From Xanthoparmelia taractica (taxonomy: Eukaryota > Ascomycota > Lecanoromycetes > Lecanorales > Parmeliaceae): a DNA stretch of 56,701 nt. Below are positions 21,775 to 31,956 of the stretch, piece by piece. The position numbers and the translations under genes are program-made. The stretch spans positions 1-56,701 of the forward strand of contig JANQBS010000248.1 in the NCBI GenBank assembly GCA_033085395.1, in the 5' to 3' direction. The stretch's first letter is position 1. Every line of letters begins with the position of its first letter. The notes under the pieces were generated by a model. The model searched no databases and was not told the origin of the DNA. It saw only the letters and a program-made list of their open reading frames with translations.

Positions 21775-24113
21775 ATGGCTTCTCACTCTAATACACTGTA
21801 TGACAACTTCGACGTGGACTATGTCATTACCTACAGGTTTGCCGATACCAGTAAGTCACCGAACTCCACAACAAGACTCTTTCTTAACAAACCAACTTTT
21901 ATAGCTAAGGCGGAGGCTTCGAGAAGCTTTCAGAACCTTGTGCAGTCATTGGCTCTAGTAGGCCTTGCAATTGAGGTCAGGAACGGCGGGAACTGCTCCC
22001 TTCTAGTCTTTGTCAAAGTGGCTTCCGATGAGCGTTTGAACAAGGCCGTCTACCGCTCTAGGTGCGCGCTCAAATTTCAAGGGTCATAACGTATTCTTGA
22101 CAGCGAATTACAGGGTAAAGGACTGGCTCTACGGCATAAGTCCTGCTCAGCCAGATCGTGAAACGCATAATTCCACAACAAAGCAGCCGCTAACAGAAGC
22201 TGAACGGTACCGTACAGTTCACACTTTGATCACGGGCCCAAAGGAAGAAGGAAATGCTGGCATCACTCCTACACATGGAAAATGGAAGCATGTGGAGTCC
22301 ATTTTCCCACTGCATGATCATACTTTCAACAAGGAATGGATCAAAAAATGGGCTACTGTGACTTTCCTCAAAGTGGAGGACCTGGATGAGATCAGGAATC
22401 GATTTGGCGAGAAAGTCGCATACTATTTCGCCTTCACGCAATCATACTTTGCCTTTTTACTCTTTCCTGCGGCCTTCGGTTTCTCGTCATGGGTTCTACT
22501 GGGCCACTTCTCGTCCATCTATGCAATTGTGAATTGTCTGTGGAGTGTGCTATTCGTTGAATATTGGAAACGACAAGAGGTGGATCTCGGTGTTCGCTGG
22601 GGTGTGAAGGGTGTCTCAGCCATTCAACAGAAACGAAGAGAGTTTGAGCACGAAACTGAAACGAAAGACCCGATCACTGGGGAGACCCTACAGATCTTCC
22701 CAGCAACGAAGAGATTGTATAGACAGCTTCTTCAGCTACCGTTTGCTGTACTCGCATCGTTAGCACTTGGGCTGATTATAGCCACCTGTTTTGGCATTGA
22801 GATCTTCCTGTCTGAGGTCTACAATGGACCATTCAAGGGGGTTCTGGTAAAGCCAATGCTTCTCACCAATGTTGTTCAGAAGTCTAATTCTAAGGCAGGT
22901 CTTCCTCCCAACGCTACTTCTCACAGCTCTGGTACCTACGATCACTATGATACTGACCGAGATTGCGACGCGACTTAACGACTACGAGAACTGGGAAACC
23001 ACCGACGCCTATGATTTTGCCATGACCCAGAAAATATTCATTCTCAACTTTATCACTTCCTACCTTCCAGTCTTTCTAACCGCGTTTGTCTACGTGCCGT
23101 TTGGTAGCTTGATCGTGCCTTATCTGGATATATTCCAGCTGACTGCGCGTCCCTTTGCAGAGAATGAGAAGCAGCTTGCGACTCCAAAAGCTGGGTTTAC
23201 CATCAATCCAGCAAGGCTCCGGAAGCAGGTCATTTACTTTGCTGTTACAGCGCAAATAGTCAATTTTGCGATGGAGACCATCATCCCTTACCTCAAGCGC
23301 CAAGGCTTCCACAAGTATCAAGACCTCCAGACCGAGAGAGCCGCTAAAAGGGGAGCCGCTGCTCCAAATGCAGCTGCGAACGACTTGCCTGAAGAAGCCG
23401 AGTTTCTCGCAAGAGTCCGCAGCGAGGCCGAGCTCGATGTCTACGACGTCTCTACGGATCTTAGAGAGATGGTTGTCCAATTTGGCTATCTGACCTTGTT
23501 CTCGGTCGTATGGCCATTGACCGCTGTGTCATTTCTCATCAACAACTGGGTGGAACTTCGCTCAGACGCTGTCAAGATTTGCGTTGAGATGCAACGACCG
23601 ACTCCGCACCGAGCCGACAGTATTGGGCCGTGGCTGGATAGCTTGACATTTCTTACATGGTTGGGCAGCATCACCACTGCCGCACTCGTGTATCTTTTCA
23701 GTAATGACGGCCTAGGCCCAGACGGCACGCCAGCTGACATCAAAGGATGGGCTCTACTCCTGACCGTATTCTTTTCCGAGCATATTTATCTTTTGGTTCG
23801 CCTTGCAGTACGTTTGGCGATCTCGAAACTGGACACGTCAGGAATGCAAAAGGAGCATATGGAACGGTTCTTGGTTCGTAAACGCTACTTTGAGGAATTG
23901 TTCGGTGAGAATGCGATGGAGCTGCCAGCACCAATGAATAGAGAAAGTATCACAAGGTCATCGCTAGAGGAAGAAGCTCGAAAAGGCAGTATGAGGAGCT
24001 CTACTCCCCGGGATCATTTCTGGTTGAGGCAGCGAAGCTGGGAAGAATCACTCTCTATCGGGATCGGCCTCATCGAGAAGATGGCACCAGCAGAGAGTAA
24101 GAAGCAACAATGA
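21775..24113 (+). CDS. IST2: Ist2-like anoctamin (TMEM16) membrane protein
   Basis: TMEM16 proteins are lipid scramblases or ion channels; fungal Ist2 tethers cortical ER to the plasma membrane. Exons 21775-21850, 21905-22061, 22114-22846 and 22899-24113 give 726 residues. The N-terminus is soluble (DYVITYRFADT...). From about residue 175 a series of hydrophobic segments follows, including YYFAFTQSYFAFLLFPAAF and FLPTLLLTALVPTITMILT, with the anoctamin signatures NYENWET-like (NDYENWETTDAYD), FVYVPFG, MVVQFGYLTLFS and NNWVELRSDA. The cytosolic tail is short and basic; it lacks the long tethering tail of yeast Ist2, closer to the Aspergillus scramblase type. All introns are GT-AG, 52-54 nt. 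Confidence 0.92.
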
Positions 24114-24394
24114 AAGAAGATTACTTTCGATGGAAGCCTGAAGCGTCGGCTAGCATTTATGGTGTCTATTGCATCCTTGAATGTATTCATATTGGTTCTT
24201 CAGGCAATGTCTGCAAACACCCATACTCGCCCTGAGGCATTTTGCTCACTTTGGGGACCCTAGAAGCCTACTGTAACTCGTATGTTGAGCAGTAATTTGG
24301 GTCGTGAGGATGTATTCGACCATCTTTTCGGTAGGAGAGTAGTACGGTGCATTTTGTCCATAACCAAGCAAAGCCGGTTGCCTAACCAGCACCC

Positions 24395-25416
24395 TCATAC
24401 ATCCATCTGCCAAGCGTAGTCAAGGCTTCTCAAATCCGCTCTCCGATTTCTAGCAGCAAAATACTCTTTCTCGAACCCTGTTCCTCTATCCACCGCGTCC
24501 CATCTGTGACCAGGCCGAATCCCGTATCGATTCGGCGCTGCAGGCCCCTTGAACAGCGGTTTCCCACTGATACTTTTGCCCCCACGTTTCTTCTCGACAA
24601 ATCCAGCTGCTGGATCGTTCCATCTTTCCCTTTCCTTCAAATCCTCATTGAGCTCCACGTCATCCGCGTACCTCGCTACAGGCATGAACCTCGCCTTACT
24701 CAGCTGCTCCCTGCGCTTTTCTATCTCGGCTAGCTGGACGTCTCCTTTTTGGGCTTCGAGTTCGAGGGCTGCTTTGGCCGCTTCTTCTCCCGCCTTTTTA
24801 CGTGCTTCCGCGCGCTTCATATGCACGTTAATCATGCGGCCACTGGCATCTCTATATATGGTCTCCTTTTCTTTACCGCTGTGCTCGTCCCTGTCTTCCA
24901 TGAACCTTCGCTGTTCTTCAGCTTCCTTACGTTTCAGCTGTGCAGTGACTTGATCCGCCGTGTGCAGTCCAGCATGGGCCCCCGATTCCATTTTCATGAC
25001 CGGATTTTCTATACCAAGGGGGTGGTCATCCGTGAGAGCACGAGCTTGCAGTTCAGCAGCTGCGGATATAAGAATGGCGTCGGCTGCGGCTTGTTCACCG
25101 GATGAAGGCACTGAAGCTCCGACGGCCTGCCATGTACTTTTTTTGGCTTTGCGAAATTCGACGCTTTTTGCGTTCACTGGTGATTCGAAGTCAAAAGAGT
25201 GAGACGCCGGTGGAAGTAGGATGAACAGCTTATCTCACCTTCTAGCGGTGCATCGTCGTCAGCGTTGCCAATCGAGCGGTCCCAGCCCAAGGCATCATCG
25301 TCTGCTATTGTAAGACCCGAGGCCGTACCAACCTTTCGCTTGCGCTTCTTCGACCTTTTCTCTGATTTCGAGTCTGCTGTAAGGTAGTGTTTCGCAAGGT
25401 AGTTGGCAAGGGACAT
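24395..25416 (-). CDS. CWC26: Pre-mRNA-splicing factor CWC26/Bud13
   Basis: Core subunit of the RES (retention and splicing) complex, bound to the activated spliceosome in the nucleus. Two exons, 25416-25239 and 25176-24395, separated by a 62-nt GT-AG intron, give 319 residues. The start MSLANYLAKHYL and the Lys/Arg-rich stretch KSEKRSKKRKRK are typical. The C-terminal Bud13 domain is clear: KETIYRDASGRMINV, then a charged coiled region, then NRYGIRPGHRWDAVDRG and a terminal DYAWQMDV. It converges with IST2 across about 280 bp with no visible feature. Confidence 0.95.
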
Positions 25417-25551
25417 TCTGAATGAAGGTTTCAGTAAGTACGAAGTGTTGAGTGAGCGAGATCCCGAAGTCTAGAAAAAGCTTGATGACGCGGAGGACTG
25501 CACCAAAAGTAGCGCTATTGCTAATCCTACCGTTTTGTACCCCGGATTAAA

Positions 25552-25781
25552 TCTTGGCATGTGATCCGTTCTAACCCCGGGTGAAATTTACGTATATGCT
25601 AAACATGTGTATTCTACCTCTACAATATTATGCTAAGTATATATTTAATTATTACGATTAGGATAGGGGGGCCCCTTCGTTAAGAGCTCTCGGAGGGTCA
25701 CCGAAGGCTAATTAGACTAGGGTTTGGGTATATGTCTAGCGCATCGTCCGGGCAACCCTCTGACCTGGGGTCTTGGCATGT
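25552..25781. repeat. AT-rich 208-bp insert between 11-bp direct repeats
   Basis: TCTTGGCATGT occurs at 25552-25562 and again at 25771-25781, bracketing 208 bp of AT-rich sequence that differs from its surroundings. This could be the target duplication of an insertion, but no convincing terminal inverted repeat is visible (ACCCCGGGT on the left against ACCTGGGG on the right is weak). It lies in the upstream region shared by CWC26 and the alkyltransferase-like gene (25417-25896), otherwise featureless. Confidence 0.4.
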
Positions 25782-25896
25782 CTAGGACTTTGCAAGTTCC
25801 GTATATAAGTACTGTATCGATCAGGTATCAATTTCTCGATCGACTTACTCCTCTGTTATCTCTATACATCAAAGGAGATCTAGCTGGGCAAACGAT

Positions 25897-26637
25897 ATGG
25901 CGCGCAGTGATGAAGCGGAGTGGTGGTTCAACGCCGTTTACGCAGCAGTTCGTACGTACACCTTTTGTGGTATCGGAATTGAGGAATGAGACATGTTGCC
26001 GGACTAAGGGGAGCTTCTTACTCGAGTAGCTTTTGCAAGTCCATTCTCTGCCTGCGAATAAGCAATGCTAACTTCCAGACCTGCGCAGAGGAGATCCCTA
26101 GGGGAAGGGTTACAAGCTACAGTCATATTGCTCGTCTGCTAGGAAGGTGTAAGCAAAATCTTGTTCCAGCCACTATTTTCAACGTTCGCCGTAGAGCGCC
26201 TGACACGCTATTCTAATCAAGCCCAATGTCCTCGGTCAGCAGTCTTCGACTCTCGTCGAGAAGTCAAGTGCTCATCGAATTGTAGACAGGTCGGTGTCTG
26301 TCTAAAGCACCTACCGTCTTCCTCAGCAAATACAGATCATCACTTCCACGATGCTAATGTTCCATGGCAACGAGTCATCAACGCCAAAGGTGTCATATCA
26401 CCAAGGTCAGGAGTTAGAATTCAAGGGAGCTAAAGTGTTATGTTTGACATGAATCATAGAGGTCCAAGTGGTGCTACGAGACAAGCGGCGTTCCTCAGGA
26501 GAGAAGGAGTCACTGTTGGGTTGGGAAGTTTAGGAGAGCTGACTGTCAACCTAGAAACGTATGGGTGGTTTCCTGAACTTCTACCTAGCGAAGGGCTCGA
26601 GGCTAGCGAGTCAGAGGACGAAGAGCGTAGTGGCTGA
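25897..26637 (+). CDS. ATL1: Alkyltransferase-like protein (MGMT family, no acceptor Cys)
   Basis: Binds O6-alkylguanine in DNA and flags it for nucleotide excision repair. Five exons: 25897-25951, 26089-26148, 26222-26234 (13 nt), 26286-26405 and 26460-26637, giving 141 residues. The order matches the MGMT C-terminal domain: WWFNAVYAAV, EIPRGRVTSYSHIARLLG, CPRQVGVCLKHLP, VPWQRVINAKGVISP and YGWFPELLPSE. The methyl-acceptor motif PCHRV of true alkyltransferases is PWQRV here, so the reactive Cys is Trp and the protein should not transfer alkyl groups itself. All introns are GT-AG (51-137 nt). The tiny third exon is needed to restore the arginine-containing block. An acidic tail (SESEDEERSG) ends the protein. 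Confidence 0.88.
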
Positions 26638-27504
26638 ACCTATGAATAGAGACCCCATTTTCACCGCCCAACGTTCCTGAGCTCAAATGAAGCTATCTCG
26701 AGCTGTGTCGGGCTAGGATATTGGGCAAATACTGGATTAGGAGTGGACGTTCATCGCACTGGGGACACGATGATCCCCTGTGTCGTAGTTGAGGGAAGTG
26801 CGACAGTTTGATATAAGGAAGTTAAAAGGCTCGCATTTGTATTTAGGAGAAAAAACCAAATTGATCTCCAATCGTGAAGGAGACCTGTTAACACGAGTGA
26901 CACCCGACATCAACTTGAAGGATTGGACTGTCGGGATGCATGGACTGGTGACACAGTAGTGGCGAAGCAAGTTGAGTCGCTGATGGACCAGTGATGGAGT
27001 TGGAGTGAACATGTGCCGCCTATCAGCCTTATCGCCCCCGCTTCCGTATCGGCGTGGAATGCCCCAAAGCTCCTACTTATCTACCTTCAAACTTGTTGAA
27101 GGCTTTGAGCTGCCTTCATCTTCCAAAGCTGCTTAAAAGTGTCTAATTGGTCCATCTTTCTACTTTATCCGCTTTCATCCAGTCACTCGTCCTTCTAAAC
27201 CTACAAGTCAAAGTCTCTCTTTTGCTTTGTTCCTTCGCACCTGCCTTTGTTTGCCGGTGACTCACACGCGTCCAGTCACCCAGACTGACAATACTCTTAT
27301 ATTATCCACCAGCCTCACCTGTCCATCTTCTTTGTCACCCCTAATATCACGCTGCACGTCTCTATCACTATCCTCGCCCACATCTTTCCTTTCGGCCTCG
27401 TTGTGACCCTACTATCAGCAGCACGGTTGGGGTCTACAATCATTTCCTCTTTCATCGAGTAAACCTCCGCACTCTTTACACTCAACCCAGGGTATCAAGC
27501 ATTC
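26638..27504. other. Intergenic region, pyrimidine-rich leader
   Basis: Holds the 3' end of the alkyltransferase-like gene and the promoter and leader of the gene at 27505. From ~27150 to ~27500 the plus strand is rich in C and T, as in many fungal promoters and 5' leaders. No coding frame supported. Confidence 0.5.
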
Positions 27505-28086
27505 ATGTCCGATAACGCCCTAAACAATCTTGCCAAGGAGCACAAGCTCGAGCAAGATCACAAACGTGCGTTGGACCAGAAGCACAAATGGGCCCTCGGA
27601 GAAGGGCTACCATCCCGGGCGCACCCTTCTAGACGCCCCGCAAAGCCATTCACCACAAGGTAAGCATATTCACGTATCTAAGGACGTGATTTTCTGACAG
27701 AATTGCTAATTAGCTACAGCAGGCCCTCCAGACGTGAGGTTGAATTCCAGCAGAATAAGGCTGCACAAGTCGCTAAGATGTCTCGCAAACACGAGTCTCG
27801 TTTTGATAACGATACTTGCACCTCTGATTCTTCGACCGAGGAAGATGTCAAGGAAGCATCGGCTGCGCCAGAGCCTGACGCTGGCTACACCTACTCTTAC
27901 GATGAGCCGCGTGGCCCCGGTAAAGGCAGCCAAATTCTTGGTATAGCCCTAGCAAAGGCGGTGGAGAAGTTCGAGACTAAAGCAATGGAGAAGCTGGTTA
28001 AGGAGGAATACGAGGTTGTTGGCAGTGAAAAGGAGGATACGCACACCGGATATGCCGCTGACGATGATGACTTTGAGCTTGTGTGA
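27505..28086 (+). CDS. Unknown small acidic/basic protein
   Basis: Function not recognised. Exons 27505-27659 and 27720-28086 join across a 60-nt GT-AG intron (gtaagc...ctacag) to give 173 residues. The N-terminal third is highly charged and probably helical (NLAKEHKLEQDHKRALDQKH), followed by a basic Arg-rich stretch, an acidic Ser/Thr/Glu region, a short Gly/Tyr patch (AGYTYSYDEPRGPG), a helix around KAVEKFETKAMEKLVKEEY and an acidic end (DDDDFELV). No membrane segment or catalytic motif. The upstream pyrimidine-rich leader suggests a well-expressed gene, which is inference. Confidence 0.65.
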
Positions 28087-28525
28087 TGCCCCACTTTCAG
28101 GGTCGTGTCCGTCCGACATTCATCTGGCAATTGCATCGGTTTCTGTCGTTCTTCTTTGAATCCTTATGTTGTTGTGATTTGCTAGACCTAGGAGTCTTCA
28201 CAAGGTTGCGGTGTTGGAAAGGATGGGCACAGCGATGGAAAGTTGTAGGTTGTGAGGCGGACTGCTTTTGCTCACACATGTCCTATGCTTGCTTGATCGA
28301 TATTTGATTAGCAGTCTTAAGAATTTTGGTAGGGTCAACATGACAACCGAAACCATAATACCCAAATCAAGGCTTAAATCTCCGATGAATCATGGCGGAC
28401 TCGTCCTAGTTCACTTAGCTTACCCGGCGCTCACATTAACACTAGTTGAGTGGCTTTGTTTACCTCGCATCTCTCTGGAAAAGATTCGACTCTTGAGTCC
28501 TAGAACAGAAGTCGGCTTGCGAATA
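28087..28525. other. Intergenic region
   Basis: Between the small unknown gene and BRL1. The frame of BRL1 exon 1 stays open upstream to 28268, but without conserved features, so it is treated as leader. Confidence 0.45.
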
Positions 28526-29989
28526 ATGGCACGACTAAACGCCGAAGTGCGATCGCACGAGAGCCCTATGGACTGGCAATGGCAGGAGGGTCATGGGCCA
28601 ACAGATACAGATTCACCCTTTCTAAAGGGCGCTGCAGATAGCAGTCAAAACAGAGGAAGCTTTGCAGGTCAAAAGCGTAAGCCGCAGCATGACTTCTTGG
28701 TCGCAGAGAACTGACACAACCGTTGACACGCAATGATTCACAGGCTCTGCAAGCTTCCTCGACTCCCCTACAAAGAATTCTTTACCGTCCGCTGGACCAT
28801 TGGGGTCACAAATCTTTCCCACTCCACCAACGCCCTCAGCGAAGCCGAAATTCTCTTTTCGCAATTTCCCATTCACTACTCCGCAGAAACCAACAGAGAT
28901 AGACTTTTCCTCCGGTGCTGAACAGTCGTCTCCTGCGAATGCGGATACTGACGATACCCCGGATACACTAGCTCGTGGTGTGTTGCCCAAGAACAAGAGC
29001 GCGACAATGCAGTTCGAGAGCAAGAAGCTCGGTAAGAAACGGTCATCACCAGGTCTCTTCAGCAAATTTTCGAACTTGGGGCGTGGCCAAGTGGGCCATA
29101 GATCCCATCTTGCTGTGACTCGCAGCAAGGGCAAAGTTCAAAAGCGTCGCAGACGAGATGGTGACGCAGACGTCCGCTCAGCGCCACGACGCTCAAGCAA
29201 TGACTCAGATTTCGAAGAGCAACAAGACAGCGGTGAAGAAACCCAACAAAACCCCAAAACCGCCCGGCAGATGGGATTCATACCCTCGGTACTCACCTTC
29301 ATTGATGCGCATCCAAGCCTACCCAACACGCTCTCCTACTACGTACAATTCCTTCTGAACCTTTTCCTCGCACTTTGCGTCATGTACGTGCTCTACGGGA
29401 TCTTCTCAACGATTAGCAATGATATCACTGAAAGGGCCATGATGGAATCGTCGGATATACTTGCAGAAATGGCCGTTTGTGCGCGAGAGTTCAAGGAGAA
29501 CAGATGCGAACGGGACACCAGGGTGCCCGCCATGGAGACGGTGTGCAACAATTGGGAAAAGTGTATGCAACGGGATCCATACAAGGTGGGAAGATCAAGG
29601 CTCAGTGCTGGGATGTTCGCCGAAATCGTCAACAGCTTCATCGAGCCAATATCACTGAAAGCGATGGTACGTCATTCTCCTCATCACTCTCCTTTGTGCT
29701 CCTAAAATACCTAAACAGCTTCGAGTAGATCGTCAGTGTTTCCGTCATAGTAGGTTGCTTCGCAGTCAACAATCTGACCTTCGGACTGTGGAGGGCTAAA
29801 ACCCACCATTCGCTGCCACCTCAGCATCCACCCTATGTGCATCATCCATCCCAACAGCAAATCGGCTTCCATCCGGGAAACGAACACTTTTACATACCTT
29901 ACCAAAATCACACAGGCATGCAGGACATGGGCCCGGAAGGGTACAGGCTGGAAGCGCAATCACCTACCAAGAAACTAGGATACAGATGA
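28526..29989 (+). CDS. BRL1: Nuclear envelope protein Brl1/Brr6
   Basis: Brr6/Brl1 proteins sit in the nuclear envelope and ER and help nuclear pore assembly and lipid homeostasis. Exons 28526-28676, 28744-29666 and 29729-29989 give 444 residues; an ATG at 28568 (MDWQWQ) is an alternative start. The first ~180 residues are disordered with Pro/Ser-rich and basic parts (RSKGKVQKRRRRDGD). The conserved domain then has a first membrane segment (FLLNLFLALCVMYVLYGIF), a lumenal part with four cysteines forming the family disulfides (MAVCAREFKENRCERD; ETVCNNWEKCMQRDPY), the block SFIEPISLKAM and a second membrane segment after the last intron. The tail is His/Pro/Gln-rich and ends LGYR, as in family members. 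Confidence 0.92.
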
Positions 29990-30338
29990 AAAATCGATTA
30001 TTCTCACGCTTTCTCGAGTTTGATTAAGTCTTTGTATATTGTTCATAGGATAGTCGATATGATGATAAGGTTCTCTGACGCGCGTCATACGCTTCAGGAG
30101 TAAGATCAATGCTCGGAAACGATATTGGCCTTCCAATCGCCAAATGACTCCGAGATTTGGAGTATTGACTTCTCTATGCAAGGCGCCTTTTTTACATGAT
30201 GGAGTACAAAGCGAATGCATCTCAATTGGTGATACAAGATGACAGCAACGATAGACACCAGGCCAAGGGTCCCCTTACCCACCCATACAATCATGCAAGT
30301 CTAATTGCTTCGATAGAAAGGATCTGTGCCTCTGATGG
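29990..30338. other. Intergenic, convergent 3' ends
   Basis: 3' regions of BRL1 and RCC1; no other feature recognised. Confidence 0.5.
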
Positions 30339-31956
30339 TCATGCATCCTCAGCAGGTGAAGTTAGAATCGAAAATTGCCCCCCACAGTCCGAAAAGTTCA
30401 GCATCTTCCCTCGGATTGCGGTATTGTCGATGCGTGTAGGATGCTGGACATCGTCCGTAGTAGCGAGCCCAGTCTGATATGTAGCACTTAATCCCCAAGC
30501 GTAGGCATGACCCAAACTATTTAAGAGAATTGTGTGATCCGTGCCAGCTGAGGCATAGGTGGCTTGGCCGACGTTAGGAATAACTGTAGGTACAATGACG
30601 ATTCGTGGCCTGCCGTTGCTATCTTGAATGATAGAGGAGAGTGGGACAGCTGCCATGTCGAGACCAGTCTGATATCCATCGATGCGACCCCAGATCAGTG
30701 CCTTGCCTTTCCGAGTGATTGCGATTGAATGGTGTTGGCCGCCGTCCATGTGGATAATGGTATCATCGGCGAGGTCTAAAGTCTCTACCATGGTTGGATT
30801 GTAAACGACTGCATTGTCATCACCAGCGCCCTTGCGGATACCAGTACCACCAAAACTATTTACGCCCCAAGACCAGACGTGATCGTCCATGTCAATGGCG
30901 AATGAGTGGTCGGAGCCGGTGTAGATAGCTTTGTACTTTTTGATTTTGGTGCGAAGAGGCTGAGGCTTGAGGGTAGTTTTAACGCCTTTGGTACCAGTAC
31001 GCTCGATGATATGGTAACCAAGCTGGTTCTGCTCGCCAGAACCCCAAATGAAGACCGCACCTTTGTTGTCCATAGCCAAGGCATGGTTAGCACCGCTGCT
31101 GATGTCAACGATGTTCTTGAGTTCAGGGTACAGGATCGGGGTGTGTTGGATCTCAACATCCGTGTTGGGGAGAAAACCGAGGACGCCGTCATTCTTCTGT
31201 TATAGGTAGTCGTTAGTCACGCGGCAAACATGGGTTAGGATGGTGGAAAGTGCTTGCTCTGAAAGTTCCCCATCCATAAACACGACCATCATCGGTGAGA
31301 GCGAGTGTGTGGCTATCACCAGCAGCCAGCTTGACAAACTGGGTACCTTGTGGAAAGCTCGAGGCTGGAACTGCGGTCGGATTGCTCTCAGCTGGGTTCA
31401 ACCCGCTGTCACTATTGCCACTTTCTTCACTATCATTGTCGTCCATGTCCTTCAGACCGCCATCCCACGTAGTGTCACGTCCCAATGCTCCCTGGTCATT
31501 CACCCCCCATGTCAGAATCTTATTGTCGTTAGTCAGGGCTGCCACATGCATCCCTCCGCAGGCTATTTGGACAACGCCAATTTGCTTTGCCGAAAGTAGA
31601 GGATTAAGACGAGGTCGTTTGACATCTATAGCAGTCTTGGCCGTTCCCAGTCCCAACTCAGAGGACGAACCTTCACCGAAAACATAGACGTCAAGGCGTT
31701 GGTTCGGGCGGTTATTGATCGTGACTGCTGCCTTTGCCTTTGCAGCAGGTTGCTTTGCAACTCGAACCTTTTTAACAGGCGATGGAAGTGTCTTCTGATC
31801 GTCTTCATTCTTGCGCTTCCTCGGATTAGATGGAGCTTCGCTCGGTAATTTGAGGGGTGCTTTGAGGGGTGCTTGGGGTGGTGCTTTCGATGGCATTGAA
31901 CCTCTAATTTTGGTGGTCTTCGAGGGCTCTTGTCTTTTGTTTGGAACCTCCTTCAT
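30339..31956 (-). CDS. RCC1: Ran guanine-nucleotide exchange factor (RCC1/Pim1/Srm1)
   Basis: Chromatin-bound exchange factor that loads Ran with GTP and so drives nuclear transport. Exons 31956-31258 and 31196-30339 give 518 residues from MKEVPNKRQ; the frame is open further upstream but without conserved features. Residues ~1-90 are basic with a nuclear localisation-like stretch (NPRKRKN ... VKKVRVAK). The seven-bladed propeller shows repeated blocks: DVYVFGEGSSSELGLG, ILTWGVNDQGALGRD, GRVYGWGTF, AVFIWGSGEQNQLG, HVWSWGVNSFGGTG, ALIWGRIDGYQTG and AYAWGLSATYQTG. An acidic loop (DNDSEESGNSDSG) is inserted in blade 2-3. The intron has a GC donor (AGA|GCAAGC) with a normal AG acceptor, and splicing restores FRKNDGVLGF. 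Confidence 0.93.

Noticed and set aside
28622..29134. 170-codon minus frame
   Set aside because: Antisense to BRL1 exons 1-2.
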